Shown here: positions 36,592-45,450 of the stretch, piece by piece
Numbering within the stretch: the stretch's first letter is position 1
Layout of the letters: each line of letters opens with the position of its first letter
Source: Acidovorax sp. CCYZU-2555
Lineage (GTDB): Bacteria; Pseudomonadota; Gammaproteobacteria; Burkholderiales; Burkholderiaceae_C
Assembly (NCBI RefSeq): GCF_018413525.1
Contig: NZ_JAHCDD010000020.1
Location: forward strand, 1 to 64,000
Direction: 5' to 3'
Length of the DNA stretch: 64,000 bases
Made by a program: the position numbers and the translations under genes
Notes under the pieces: generated by a model
The model's input: only the letters and a program-made list of their open reading frames with translations
Database searches by the model: none
What the model was told of the DNA's origin: nothing

Positions 36592-37124
36592 GCCTTGCGC
36601 CGGTAGCAAGACTGCACCAGTCCAGAAGCAAAGCTGCGGCTCGACACCAGCGTCCAATCGATGTCGCCGGACAGCGCGCCGAACAGGCGCCGCCCCGACC
36701 CGAGCAGCACGGGCACGCTGCTGATCACCATGTCGGCGACCAGTGCGTCGCGCAGGAACGATTGCACCAGTTGCCCACCATCGACATAGATGCGCTGCAC
36801 GCCCTGTGCCGCCAATGTGTCCATCAACTCGCGTGGCGTGCTGCCGCTGAACCGCACCTTGCCCTCAAGCGCCTGCGGCACGGCCACACCAGCCAGCTGT
36901 TTCGACAGCACCAGCACGGGCCGGTCATAAGCCCAGGGCCCCAGCGTCAACACCTTCTCGTAGGTGCCGCGGCCCATCACGATCAAGTCCTTGTCGGCAA
37001 TGAAATCCGCGTAGCCATGGTCCTCGTTCGGGTCATCGCGCTGCAGCAACCAGTCGATATCGCCATCGGCGCGCGCAATGAAGCCATCCAGACTGGTGGC
37101 AATGAAAACATGGGCGGTGGTCAT
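36588..37124 (-). CDS. RibD C-terminal/dihydrofolate-reductase-fold protein
   Basis: 178 residues of the stand-alone RibD_C family (YyaP/YwjB-like): 'VFIATSLDGFIARADGDIDWL' in parts, 'DLIVMGRGTYEKVL', 'RIYVDGGQLVQSFLRD' and 'SVPVLLGSGRRLFG'. The fold binds NADPH and resembles dihydrofolate reductase, but these single-domain proteins have no proven metabolic role and often sit with their own regulator, as here with TetR downstream. ATG is preceded by only a weak GAGCTGCCC, and the TetR operator lies 14-30 bases upstream. Confidence 0.87.
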   Translation of the reverse strand: MTTAHVFIATSLDGFIARADGDIDWLLQRDDPNEDHGYADFIADKDLIVMGRGTYEKVLTLGPWAYDRPVLVLSKQLAGVAVPQALEGKVRFSGSTPRELMDTLAAQGVQRIYVDGGQLVQSFLRDALVADMVISSVPVLLGSGRRLFGALSGDIDWTLVSSRSFASGLVQSCYRRKA

Positions 37125-37137
37125 GGGCAGCTCATTA

Positions 37138-37154
37138 AATATACAACGTATATT
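37138..37154. promoter_or_regulatory. TetR-type operator
   Basis: AATATAC-AAC-GTATATT, perfect 7-bp arms with a 3-base centre, just upstream of the RibD-like/TetR operon. Length and symmetry are those of a TetR dimer site. Confidence 0.7.
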
Positions 37155-37251
37155 ATTCCACAGGAAAGGCCTTCATGCCGCGATCCGGCGGATGGACCCG
37201 CCATGCACAGGAATCGGAAATGGGCGTCGACACCTAGGGAAAACAAGGAGT

Positions 37252-37265
37252 TGCATACGAATGCA
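37252..37265. promoter_or_regulatory. LacI-type operator, distal copy
   Basis: TGCATACGAATGCA, a palindrome with one mismatched pair around the central CG that marks LacI-family sites. Its centre is 26 bases from the next copy. Confidence 0.65.
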
Positions 37266-37277
37266 TAAAAACAAAAC

Positions 37278-37291
37278 TGCATACGTATGCA
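37278..37291. promoter_or_regulatory. LacI-type operator, proximal copy
   Basis: TGCATACGTATGCA, a perfect 14-bp palindrome with central CG, 21 bases before the TTG start of the dehydrogenase gene at 37313. It is most likely bound by the LacI protein encoded at 39405-40442 in the same operon. Confidence 0.72.
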
Positions 37292-37312
37292 CAACCCAGC
37301 CAGGAGATTTCC

Positions 37313-38635
37313 TTGATCCGCTACCTCAAACGTGGACGCGACGTCCAGGCCCGCAACGCCGACGACACCATGGTGCGCGGCACTGTCGAAGGCATCATCC
37401 GTGACATAGAAAGCCGTGGCGATGCGGCCGTGCGCGACTACAGCAAGAAGTTCGACAACTGGGATCCCGCGGATTTCCGGCTGTCGCAGGCCGCCATCGA
37501 ACGCGCGCTGAAAAGCCTGTCGGCGCGCGAACTCGAAGACATCCGCTTCGCCCAGGCGCAGGTGCGTAACTTCGCCCAGATCCAGCGCGACTCCATGCTG
37601 GACGTGGAAGTCGAAACCCGTCCCGGCGTGTTTCTCGGCCATCGCCACATTCCCATCAACGCGGTGGGCTGCTACATTCCCGGCGGCAAATACCCGCTGC
37701 TGGCCTCGGCCCACATGAGCGTGCTCACGGCCAAGGTCGCGGGCGTCAAGCGCGTCGTGGCGACCGCGCCGCCGTTCCACGGCGAGCCCCACCCGGCCAT
37801 CGTGGCGGCGATGCACATGGCGGGCGCCGATGAGATCCTGGTGCTGGGCGGCGTGCAGGCCGTGGTGGCGATGGCCGTGGGCACATCCACCATCGCACCT
37901 GTCGACATGCTGGTCGGCCCGGGCAACATGTTCGTCGCCGAAGCCAAGCGTCAGCTGTTCGGCCGCGTAGGCATAGACCTGTTCGCGGGCCCCACCGAAA
38001 CGCTGGTGATCGCCGACGACTCGGTGGACGGCGAAATATGCGCTGTCGATCTGCTGGGCCAGGCCGAGCATGGCCTGACCACACCGGCCGTGCTGCTCAC
38101 CAACAGCGAAGCGCTGGCGCACGCGACCATGGCCGAGATCGAGCGGCAACTGAAGATCCTGCCCACGGCCGAGATCGCGGCCCGGGCCTGGGCCGACTTC
38201 GGCGAAGTCATCGTCTGCGACACGCGCGAGGAGATGCTGCTCAAGGCCGACGAGATCGCGTCGGAACATGTGCAGGTCATGACCCATGACCCCGACTGGT
38301 TCCTGACGCACATGAGCAACTACGGCGCGCTGTTCCTGGGCCCGCGCACCAACGTCGCGTTCGGCGACAAGGTCATAGGCACCAATCACACGCTGCCCAC
38401 CAACAAGGCCGCGCGCTATACCGGCGGCCTGTGGGTCGGCAAGTTCCTCAAGACCTGCACTTTCCAGCGCGTGACCACCGACGCCGCCAGCGCCGAGATC
38501 GGCGAGTACTGCTCGCGCCTGTGCCACATGGAGAACTTCGCCGGCCACGGCGAGCAGGCCAACATCCGCGTGCGCCGCTACGGCACCCGCGCCGAAGTGC
38601 CATGGTACGAGCCGGTGCCGGCGCTGCAGGAATGA
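37313..38635 (+). CDS. histidinol-dehydrogenase family alcohol dehydrogenase, HpsN-like
   Basis: 440 residues in the HisD superfamily, closest in pattern to sulfopropanediol 3-dehydrogenase HpsN ('MIRYLKRG', '[11 protein letters not shown]', '[20 protein letters not shown]', '[14 protein letters not shown]'). Zn/catalytic positions are kept: GQAEHG (Gln, His), ASEHVQ (Glu-His), the Asp in FGDKV before GTNHTLPT, and a His in FAGHGEQ. The enzyme type oxidises a primary alcohol to the acid with two NAD. It is not the biosynthetic hisD, since the operon has catabolic neighbours. TTG 37313 with CAGGAGATTTCC upstream is the start; two LacI sites lie before it and the stop overlaps the next gene as ATGA. 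Confidence 0.85.
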   Translation: MIRYLKRGRDVQARNADDTMVRGTVEGIIRDIESRGDAAVRDYSKKFDNWDPADFRLSQAAIERALKSLSARELEDIRFAQAQVRNFAQIQRDSMLDVEVETRPGVFLGHRHIPINAVGCYIPGGKYPLLASAHMSVLTAKVAGVKRVVATAPPFHGEPHPAIVAAMHMAGADEILVLGGVQAVVAMAVGTSTIAPVDMLVGPGNMFVAEAKRQLFGRVGIDLFAGPTETLVIADDSVDGEICAVDLLGQAEHGLTTPAVLLTNSEALAHATMAEIERQLKILPTAEIAARAWADFGEVIVCDTREEMLLKADEIASEHVQVMTHDPDWFLTHMSNYGALFLGPRTNVAFGDKVIGTNHTLPTNKAARYTGGLWVGKFLKTCTFQRVTTDAASAEIGEYCSRLCHMENFAGHGEQANIRVRRYGTRAEVPWYEPVPALQE

Positions 38636-39408
38636 GCAGCGCTGCCGACCTGCCCGCGTTCGGCGGCTTCAGGCTCGACGGCAAGCGCGCGCTGGTCACC
38701 GGCGGCGGTCGGGGCCTGGGGCTCGCTGCAGCGGCGGCGCTGACCCAGGCCGGCGCCCATGTGACGCTCGCGGCGCGCTCGGCCGGGCAGCTCGAAGCCG
38801 CGTGCGCGGCCATTCAGCGGCAAGGCGGCAGCGCCGAGCATCTGGTGCTCGACGTCACCGACCCGATCGCCGTGCAGCGCGAAATCAGCCAGCGCGCGCC
38901 ATTCCAGATACTGGTCAACAACGCGGGCATGAACCGGCCCAGGCTGCTGACGGAAACGCCGGACGACGACATAGACGCCGTGCTGGCGCTCAACGTCAAG
39001 GCCTGCTTCTACGTGGCGCGCGAAGTCGCGCGCGGGCTGCAGGCCGCGGGCCTGCCCGGCTCCATCATCAATGTCTCGTCGCAGATGGGCCATGTGGGCA
39101 GCCCGCGGCGCACGCTCTACTGCGCCAGCAAACATGCTGTCGAAGGCATGAGCAAGGCGCTGGCCTGGGAGCTGGGCGCGGCGGGGATCCGCGTCAACAC
39201 GCTGTGCCCGACTTTCATCGAAACCGCGCTGACGGCGACGATGTTCGAAGACCAGGGCTTTCGCCAGTTCGTGCTCGACAGGATTGCGCTGGGCCGGCTG
39301 GGGCGCATCGACGAAGTCATGGGGCCCGTGGTGTTCCTGGCCAGCGACGCGTCCAGCCTGATGACCGGCAGCGCGCTGATGCTCGACGGCGGCTGGAGCG
39401 CGGCATGA
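38632..39408 (+). CDS. short-chain dehydrogenase/reductase
   Basis: 258 residues, classical SDR: NAD(P) motif TGGGRGLG (about 22-29), 'NNAGMN', catalytic Ser in '[10 protein letters not shown]', Tyr-xxx-Lys in 'YCASK', and the C-terminal 'LMLDGGWSA'. It probably oxidises a secondary hydroxyl of the same substrate as the HpsN-like enzyme; HpsO of the dihydroxypropanesulfonate pathway is also an SDR, so the pair is chemically compatible, but the substrate is not known. Starts and ends with 4-base ATGA overlaps with its neighbours. Confidence 0.88.
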   Translation: MSSAADLPAFGGFRLDGKRALVTGGGRGLGLAAAAALTQAGAHVTLAARSAGQLEAACAAIQRQGGSAEHLVLDVTDPIAVQREISQRAPFQILVNNAGMNRPRLLTETPDDDIDAVLALNVKACFYVAREVARGLQAAGLPGSIINVSSQMGHVGSPRRTLYCASKHAVEGMSKALAWELGAAGIRVNTLCPTFIETALTATMFEDQGFRQFVLDRIALGRLGRIDEVMGPVVFLASDASSLMTGSALMLDGGWSAA

Positions 39409-40442
39409 AAGCCAAGCTGACCGCCCATGACGTCGCGCGCCTGGCCCAGGTGTCGCAGTCGGCCGTGAGCCGGGCCTTCACGCCCGGCGCCAGCGTCGCA
39501 CCCGAAACGCGCGAACGCATCCATTCGGCCGCGCGCCAGCTGGGCTACCGGCCCAATGCGATTGCGCGCAGCCTGATCACGCGGCGCAGCCGCATCATCG
39601 GCCTGGTCATGAGCTACCTCGAGAACCAGTTCTACCCGCTGGTCATCGAACGCCTGAGCCAGGCGCTGCAGCGCGACGGCTACCACGTGCTGCTGTTCAT
39701 CAGCGAGACCACCGAAGCCGACAGCGTGCTCACCGACATCCTGCAGTACCAGGTCGACGGCATCGTCATGGCCTCGACCACGCTGTCGTCGGCGCTGGCC
39801 AATGACTGCACGCGCGCCGGCATTCCCGTGGTGCTGTTCAACCGCGTCGCGCAGATGGGCGCCATGGGCCGCTACTCGACGAGTTCGGTCACGTCGCAGA
39901 ACCGCGCAGGCGGCCGCATGGTCGGTGAATTGCTGCTGCGCACCGGCCACCGCCGCATCGCCTGGCTGGCCGGCGAGGAGAACGCCTCGACCAGCCTGGA
40001 GCGCGAAGCCGGCCTGTGCGAAGCCTTGGCCGCCGCGGACAAGGGCTTGTACGCCAGGGCCGTGGGCCGCTACGACTTCGGCGAAGCGCAGCGCGCGGTG
40101 CTGGCGCTGTTCGCCGACCCGGCAACGCGCCCCGATGCGCTGGCCGTCGCCAACGACCACATGGCCATCGCGGCGCTCGAAACCCTGCGCGCCGAACTGG
40201 GCCTGCGCGTGCCGCACGACGTGTCGGTGGTGGGCTTCGACAACGTACCCCAGGCCGCGTGGCCGTCGTTCGACCTGACCACGGTGCAACAGGACGTGGA
40301 CCAGATGGTGGACGCCACGCGTGCCCTGCTTTTCGAACATATCGGCGGCGAGGTCGTGCCGCGCAGCGTGGCCGTGCCCTGCGTGCTGATCGAGCGCGGC
40401 ACGGTGCGCACCCGCGAACCAAAAAGGAGACAGACAACATGA
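39405..40442 (+). CDS. LacI-family transcriptional regulator
   Basis: 345 residues: LacI helix-turn-helix at about 7-27 ('AHDVARLAQVSQSAVSRAF'), hinge helix with 'RPNAIARSL', then a periplasmic-binding-protein-like effector domain ('IIGLVMSYLENQFYPLVIERL' in parts, 'PDALAVANDHMAIAALE'). It is placed inside the catabolic operon with ATGA overlaps on both sides, so regulator level follows the enzymes. The two TGCATACG palindromes before the operon suit its dimer. The ligand is probably the substrate or an oxidation intermediate. Confidence 0.93.
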   Translation: MKAKLTAHDVARLAQVSQSAVSRAFTPGASVAPETRERIHSAARQLGYRPNAIARSLITRRSRIIGLVMSYLENQFYPLVIERLSQALQRDGYHVLLFISETTEADSVLTDILQYQVDGIVMASTTLSSALANDCTRAGIPVVLFNRVAQMGAMGRYSTSSVTSQNRAGGRMVGELLLRTGHRRIAWLAGEENASTSLEREAGLCEALAAADKGLYARAVGRYDFGEAQRAVLALFADPATRPDALAVANDHMAIAALETLRAELGLRVPHDVSVVGFDNVPQAAWPSFDLTTVQQDVDQMVDATRALLFEHIGGEVVPRSVAVPCVLIERGTVRTREPKRRQTT

Positions 40443-41416
40443 TCGACAAGGAAAAGATCCGGCAACTGTGCGCCGGCCGCCCGGTGGCCATCGTCGGCGC
40501 CGGCCTGGTAGGCGCGGGCTGGGCCGTGGTCTATGCGCGCGCCGGCCTGAACGTGAAGATGTTCGACGCCAACGCCGAAATCACGCGCAACGCCATGCCG
40601 CTGATCGCCGACCAACTCGCCGGCCTGCAGCGCCATGGCCTGCTCGATGAAGCGCCGGCCGCGGTGCTGGCGCGCATCGCGCCCGTGGCCACGCTGGCCG
40701 AGGCGCTGGACGGCGTGGCCTATGTGCAGGAGTCGGTGCTCGAACGCGTCGATGTCAAGCGCCAGCTGATGCTGGACATCGACGCCCTGGCCGCCCCTGA
40801 TCTGGTCGTCGGCAGCTCCACTTCCGGCATTCCCGGCTCGGCTTTTGCGCTGGGCCTGGCGATCTCGCCGCGCGTGCTGATCGCCCATCCCGTGAACCCG
40901 CCCTATCTGGTGCCGGTGGTCGAACTGGTGGCCTCGCCCGAGACCTCAACCGCCACCGTGGCCTTTGCCGACGCGTTGATGCAGGCCGTGGGGCAGAGCG
41001 TGGTGCATGTGCGCAAGGAAGTCGAAGGCTTTGTGCTGAACCGGCTGCAGGCCGTGCTGCTGCGCGAAGCCTGGGCGCTGGTGCAGGAAGGCGTGGCCAC
41101 CTGCGAAGACGTGGACAAGACGGTGCGCGACGGCCTGGGCTGGCGCTGGTCCTTCATGGGCCCGTTCGAGACCATCGATCTGAACGCGCCCGGCGGCGTG
41201 GCCGACTACGCCCAGCGCCTGGGCGCGCTCTACCAGCGCATCGCCGACGCGCGCAGCCACCCTGAACCCTGGGATGCGGCGCTGATCAGCGAGGTCGAGA
41301 GCCAACGCCGCGAACAGCTGGCGCACACCGATCTGGCCGCGCGCCGCGCCTGGCGCGACGAACGGCTGATGGAATTTGCCGCGGCACGCCAGCGGCCTGC
41401 GCCCGCGGCGCCGTAA
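40439..41416 (+). CDS. 3-hydroxyacid/3-hydroxyacyl-CoA dehydrogenase family protein (L-gulonate 3-dehydrogenase-like)
   Basis: 325 residues: Rossmann domain with GAGLVG (20-25) and the Asp after strand 2 ('KMFDAN') that selects NAD, then the helical 3HCDH domain with the catalytic His in 'IAHPVNPPYLVPVVE' and 'EGFVLNRLQAVLLREA'. The single-domain length and HPVNPP sequence are those of lambda-crystallin/L-gulonate 3-dehydrogenase and carnitine dehydrogenase, which act on free beta-hydroxy acids, rather than of fatty-acid FadB. It is the fourth gene of the coupled set and likely oxidises the 3-hydroxyl of an acid formed by the upstream enzymes. Confidence 0.88.
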   Translation: MIDKEKIRQLCAGRPVAIVGAGLVGAGWAVVYARAGLNVKMFDANAEITRNAMPLIADQLAGLQRHGLLDEAPAAVLARIAPVATLAEALDGVAYVQESVLERVDVKRQLMLDIDALAAPDLVVGSSTSGIPGSAFALGLAISPRVLIAHPVNPPYLVPVVELVASPETSTATVAFADALMQAVGQSVVHVRKEVEGFVLNRLQAVLLREAWALVQEGVATCEDVDKTVRDGLGWRWSFMGPFETIDLNAPGGVADYAQRLGALYQRIADARSHPEPWDAALISEVESQRREQLAHTDLAARRAWRDERLMEFAAARQRPAPAAP

Positions 41417-41468
41417 AGCCCGCACCCCGATCGCCCGCAACGCCCCATAACCAGAGACAAGCCCCATC

Positions 41469-42461
41469 ATGACACTGCGCCCCGCCTCCCTCCGCCGCCA
41501 TCTGCTCGGCGCCACCATTGCCCTGGCCGCCTGCGGCCTGCCCGTCGCGCATGCCCAGGGCGACTACCCGAACAAGCCCATACGCCTGATCGTGCCCTTC
41601 GCGACCGCGGGCGTGACCGACACCAGCGCGCGCATCGTCGCCGAGAAGCTGGGCCAGCAGCTGGGCCAGTCGGTGGTGGTCGACAACAAGCCCGGCGCGG
41701 CCGGCAACATCGGCACCCAGCTCGCGGCGCAGGCACAGCCCGACGGCTACACGCTGCTGCTGGGCTATGACGGCACGCTGGTGATCAATCCCAATCTGTA
41801 TGCCAAGGTGCCCTTCGATTCGGTCAAGGACTTCGCGCCCATAGGCAAGATCGGCGACGCCACGCTGCTGATCGTCGCCAACCCCAAGCTGGGCGTTAGC
41901 ACCATGGCCGAGCTGCAGCAATACGCCAAGACCGTGTCCGGCGGCCTGTCCTATGGCAGCGCGGGCACTGGCAGCACCACCCACCTGGCCGGCGAAATGC
42001 TGCACCAGCGCACCGGCATTCCCATGACCCACGTGCCCTACAAGGGCGGCGGCCAGGCCGTGGCGGACGTGGTCGGCGGCACGCTGCCGGTGACGTTTTC
42101 GGCGGTGACCGGCGCGATCCCGTTCATCAAGGGCGGCCAACTCAAGGCCGTGGCCGTGACATCGCGCCAGCGCGCGCCCGCGCTGCCCGATGTGCCCACG
42201 TTCATCGAAGCCGGCCTCAAGGACTTCGAGATCAACTCCTGGGTGGGCCTGCTGGCGCCCGCGCGCACGCCCAAGCCCGTGCTCGACAAGCTCAACGCGG
42301 CGCTGCAGAAAGTGCTGACCGCACCCGAAATGCGCGATCGCCTGGCCGCGCTGGGCATCGTCGCCATGCCAGGCACGGCCGATGCCTTCGGCCGCGAGAT
42401 CGTGCGCGATCTCGAAAAGAACAAGGCCATCGTCAAGGCCGCGAACATCCAGCTCGATTGA
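41469..42461 (+). CDS. Bug/TctC-type receptor of the hydroxyacid cluster
   Basis: 330 residues, signal 'LAACGLPVAHAQ' then 'KPIRLIVPFATAGVTDTSAR'. The second conserved loop is 'VVDNKPGAAGNIGTQLAA' and the cleft segment is 'MTHVPYKGGGQAVADVVGG'. It lies 52 bases after the 3-hydroxyacid dehydrogenase gene and 40 before the LeuC-like gene, in line with both. The ligand is presumably the substrate of the cluster. Confidence 0.9.
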   Translation: MTLRPASLRRHLLGATIALAACGLPVAHAQGDYPNKPIRLIVPFATAGVTDTSARIVAEKLGQQLGQSVVVDNKPGAAGNIGTQLAAQAQPDGYTLLLGYDGTLVINPNLYAKVPFDSVKDFAPIGKIGDATLLIVANPKLGVSTMAELQQYAKTVSGGLSYGSAGTGSTTHLAGEMLHQRTGIPMTHVPYKGGGQAVADVVGGTLPVTFSAVTGAIPFIKGGQLKAVAVTSRQRAPALPDVPTFIEAGLKDFEINSWVGLLAPARTPKPVLDKLNAALQKVLTAPEMRDRLAALGIVAMPGTADAFGREIVRDLEKNKAIVKAANIQLD

Positions 42462-42501
42462 ATCCGCCAGTGATGCGCCCCACTACAAATAGAACCACCC
42501 C

Positions 42502-43905
42502 ATGACCACCTTGTTTGACAAGATCTGGGCGACCCACGCGGTCGCCCGCAACGAAGCCGGCGAAGACCTGGTCTACATCGACCGGCACCTGGTGCAGGAA
42601 GTCTCCAGCCCGCAGGCATTCGCCAGCATGGCCGAGTCCGGCCACACGCTGCGTTCGTCGCCGCGCCACATCGCGGTGCAGGACCACAACGTGCCGACTT
42701 CGGCCGATCGCCTCACCAATATTCCGAATGCCGAAAGCCGCGAGCAGATCGCCACGCTGCGGCGCAACACCCAGGCCACGGGCATGCGGCTGTTCGACCT
42801 GGATCACCCGCTGCAAGGCATAGTCCATGTGATCGCGCCCGAGCTGGGCTATGTGCTGCCGGGCAGCACCGTGGTCTGCGGCGACTCGCACAGCGCCACG
42901 CTGGGCGCGCTGGGCGCGCTGGCCTGGGGCATAGGCACATCGGAAGTCGCGCATGTGATGAGCACCCAGGGCCTGTGGATGCGCAAGCCGCGCACCATGG
43001 GCATAGACATCTCGGGCGCGCTGGCCGCGGGTGTCTATTCCAAGGACCTGGCGCTGGCCATCATCCACCACATAGGCACCAGCGGCGGCACCGGCCACGG
43101 CATCGAATACTTCGGCCCCACGGTGCAGGCGCTGTCGATGGAAGCGCGGCTGACGCTGTGCAACATGACCATAGAAGCCGGCTCGCGTTTCGGCCTGATC
43201 GCACCCGACGCCACCACCCTGGCCTACCTGCGTGAACGCGTGCAGGGCGCGGCGCGCACCCACTTCGAGCAGGCGGCACACAGCTGGAGCACGCTGCGCA
43301 CCGACGCGGCCAGCGACTACGACCGCTGCGTGCCGTTCGACGCCGCCACCGTGACCCCGCGCGTGACCTGGGGCACGACCCCGGCCGACAGCAGCGCCTT
43401 CAGCGGCCGCGTCGGCGACGGCGCCGCGCCCGCCGATGCCGCCGAGCGCGCGCGCATGGAGGAGAGCCTGGCCTACATGGGCCTGCAGCATGGTCAGGCG
43501 CTGTCGTCCGTACCCATCGACGTGGCCTTCATCGGCTCCTGCACCAACGGCCGGCTCGAAGACCTGCGCGCCGCCGCCGCGGTGGCGCGCGGTGGTCGCG
43601 TTGCCGCAGGCGTGCGCGCACTGGTGGTGCCGGGCTCGGGCAGCGTCAAGCGCGCGGCCGAAGCCGAAGGCCTGGCGCAGATCTTCGTCGACGCGGGTTT
43701 CGAATGGCGCGAATCGGGCTGCTCCATGTGCATAGGCATGAACGGCGACAGCCTGGAGCCCGGCCAGCGCTGCGCCTCCACCTCCAACCGCAACTTCGAG
43801 AACCGCCAGGGCCAGGGTGGGCGCACCCATCTGATGAGCCCGGCCGCCGTTGCCGCCTCGGCCCTGCAGGGCCGGCTGACCGATCCCCGGGAGTACCTCG
43901 CATGA
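42502..43905 (+). CDS. aconitase-family hydro-lyase large subunit (LeuC-like)
   Basis: 467 residues aligned with 3-isopropylmalate dehydratase large subunits. The 4Fe-4S cysteines fall at 347 (GSCTNGR), 407 and 410 (SGCSMC), the same numbers as in Escherichia coli LeuC, and 'CGDSHSATLGALGALAWGIG' in parts supplies active-site His and Asp. The enzyme type adds or removes water on 2-substituted malates. The context, with an isocitrate-lyase-type gene and receptors and no leuB or leuA, argues for a catabolic hydratase such as those acting on dimethylmaleate, citraconate or a hydroxylated analogue, and not for leucine synthesis. Confidence 0.88.
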   Translation: MTTLFDKIWATHAVARNEAGEDLVYIDRHLVQEVSSPQAFASMAESGHTLRSSPRHIAVQDHNVPTSADRLTNIPNAESREQIATLRRNTQATGMRLFDLDHPLQGIVHVIAPELGYVLPGSTVVCGDSHSATLGALGALAWGIGTSEVAHVMSTQGLWMRKPRTMGIDISGALAAGVYSKDLALAIIHHIGTSGGTGHGIEYFGPTVQALSMEARLTLCNMTIEAGSRFGLIAPDATTLAYLRERVQGAARTHFEQAAHSWSTLRTDAASDYDRCVPFDAATVTPRVTWGTTPADSSAFSGRVGDGAAPADAAERARMEESLAYMGLQHGQALSSVPIDVAFIGSCTNGRLEDLRAAAAVARGGRVAAGVRALVVPGSGSVKRAAEAEGLAQIFVDAGFEWRESGCSMCIGMNGDSLEPGQRCASTSNRNFENRQGQGGRTHLMSPAAVAASALQGRLTDPREYLA

Positions 43906-44507
43906 AAGCCGTGATCACACAGGCCCAGGGCCGCGCCGCCGTCATGCAGCGCGACGATATAGACACCGACGCCATCTTTCCGGGCCGCTTCCTGCGCCTG
44001 GTACAGCGCACCGGCCTTGGCGTGCACCTGTTCGCCGACTGGCGCGCCGAAGGCCGGCCCGAAGTGGACTTCATGGCGCAGCCCACACCCGCGCGCGTGC
44101 TGGTGGCGCTGCACAACTTCGGCTGCGGCTCGTCGCGCGAGCATGCGGTCTGGGCGCTGGCCGACTACGGCGTGCAGGCCGTGGTGGCACTGTCTTTCGG
44201 CGACATCTTCCGCAACAACTGCGTGAAGAACGGCATCGTGGCCGCGACCGTGGCGCCCGCCGACCATGCGCGCCTGCTGCAGGCCCTGGCCGCGGCCGGC
44301 GGCGCGCCGCTGTGCCTGCAAGTTGCCGCCAGCAGCCTGCAGCTGCCCGACGGCAGCGCGCTGACGATCACGCTGGCCGACGGCCATGCCGAACAACTGC
44401 TCTCGGCCGAGGACGAAGTGGACCGCACCCTGCGCCACGAGGCCGCGCTGCGCGCCTACGAGGAGCGCGTGCAGCGCGACCAGCCCTGGCTGGCCTCGAT
44501 GGACTGA
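43902..44507 (+). CDS. aconitase-family hydro-lyase small subunit (LeuD-like)
   Basis: 201 residues of the swivel-domain subunit: 'DDIDTDAIFPGRFLRLV' at the start and the hallmark 'NFGCGSSREHAVWAL' that brings Ser and Arg to the substrate carboxylate. It overlaps the LeuC-like gene as ATGA and forms the heterodimer with it. The 'RDDIDTDAIFPG' pattern and 201-residue length fit LeuD; the substrate loop ('RLVQRTGLGVHLFADWR') differs from the YLKTI-like motif that binds isopropyl groups, in line with another substrate. Confidence 0.87.
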   Translation: MKAVITQAQGRAAVMQRDDIDTDAIFPGRFLRLVQRTGLGVHLFADWRAEGRPEVDFMAQPTPARVLVALHNFGCGSSREHAVWALADYGVQAVVALSFGDIFRNNCVKNGIVAATVAPADHARLLQALAAAGGAPLCLQVAASSLQLPDGSALTITLADGHAEQLLSAEDEVDRTLRHEAALRAYEERVQRDQPWLASMD

Positions 44508-44548
44508 CCCGCCCTTCTTTTTTTGACTTCTTGCTATAGGACCCCCCA

Positions 44549-45412
44549 ATGGCCAATCCCATTCTTCGACAAAAACTCGCCGCCGGCGAATTCATGGTCA
44601 TCCCCGGCGTGCAGGACATGATCGCCACGGTCATGACCAACAAGGTCGGCTTCGACATCATCTACGGCACGGGCTACTGGCTCACCGCCTCGAGCCTGGG
44701 CCTGCCCGATGCCGGCATCGCCACCTATACCCAGATGGTGGACCGCATGCGCACCATCACGCGCACCAGCAAGGCGGCACTGATCGCCGATGCCGACACC
44801 GGCTACGGCGGCCTGCTCAACGTGCACCACACGGTGCGCGGCTACGAGGAAGCCGGCGTCACGGCGATACAGATCGAAGACCAGGAGTTTCCCAAGAAGT
44901 GCGGCCACACGCCGTTCAAGCGCTGCGTGCCCACGGCCGACATGGTCGAGAAGATCAAGGTCGCCTCCGAGGCGCGCGAAGACAAGGAGAACTTCCTCAT
45001 CATCGCCCGCACCGACGCGCGCGCGGGCCTGGGCATGGACGATGCCATGCGCCGCATGGAGGCCTATGCCGAAGCCGGCGCAGACATCCTGTTCTTCGAG
45101 GCCCCGCAGTCCGAAGACGAGATGCGCCGCGCCTGCGAAGCCTTCGATCTGCCCATGATGGCCAACATGGCCGATGGCGGCAAGACGCCCATCCTGCCGG
45201 CCGAAGTGCTCAAGGAAATCGGCTATTCGCTCGCCATCTTCCCTGCCATGACCAGCCTGGTCGCTGCAGCGGCCATGGAAAAGTCGCTGCGCCATCTCAA
45301 GCAGGCCGGCACCAGCCTGTCGCCCGACATTCCCATGACCGACTTCAACGAGTTCTGCGAACTGATCGGCTTCCAGGAAGTCTGGGACTTCGAGAAGCGC
45401 TGGGCGCGCTGA
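44549..45412 (+). CDS. isocitrate lyase/PEP mutase superfamily C-C lyase (2,3-dimethylmalate/methylisocitrate lyase-like)
   Basis: 287 residues, TIM-barrel. Mg-site Asp residues are in 'LIADADTGYGG', the Glu-Asp pair in 'AIQIEDQEFPKKCGH' and the catalytic loop Cys is C118 in KKCGH, which marks lyases of the ICL branch. 'IARTDARAG' and 'FFEAPQSEDE' complete the site. Such enzymes cleave 2-alkylmalates or methylisocitrate into pyruvate, glyoxylate or propionate plus an acid. It follows the LeuCD-like genes by 41 bases, the same enzyme logic as dimethylmaleate hydratase followed by dimethylmalate lyase in nicotinate fermenters; whether the substrate is the same is unknown. Confidence 0.88.
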   Translation: MANPILRQKLAAGEFMVIPGVQDMIATVMTNKVGFDIIYGTGYWLTASSLGLPDAGIATYTQMVDRMRTITRTSKAALIADADTGYGGLLNVHHTVRGYEEAGVTAIQIEDQEFPKKCGHTPFKRCVPTADMVEKIKVASEAREDKENFLIIARTDARAGLGMDDAMRRMEAYAEAGADILFFEAPQSEDEMRRACEAFDLPMMANMADGGKTPILPAEVLKEIGYSLAIFPAMTSLVAAAAMEKSLRHLKQAGTSLSPDIPMTDFNEFCELIGFQEVWDFEKRWAR

Positions 45413-45450
45413 CCGCGCGCGCCAGCAAAAACAATATCAGGAGACAAAGC

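Noticed and set aside
37313-38635. Biosynthetic histidinol dehydrogenase hisD
   Set aside because: No other his genes are near; the neighbours are catabolic and the sequence pattern is HpsN-like.
42502-44507. Leucine biosynthesis leuCD
   Set aside because: No leuA or leuB nearby, the small-subunit substrate loop differs, and the pair sits between transport receptors and a C-C lyase.
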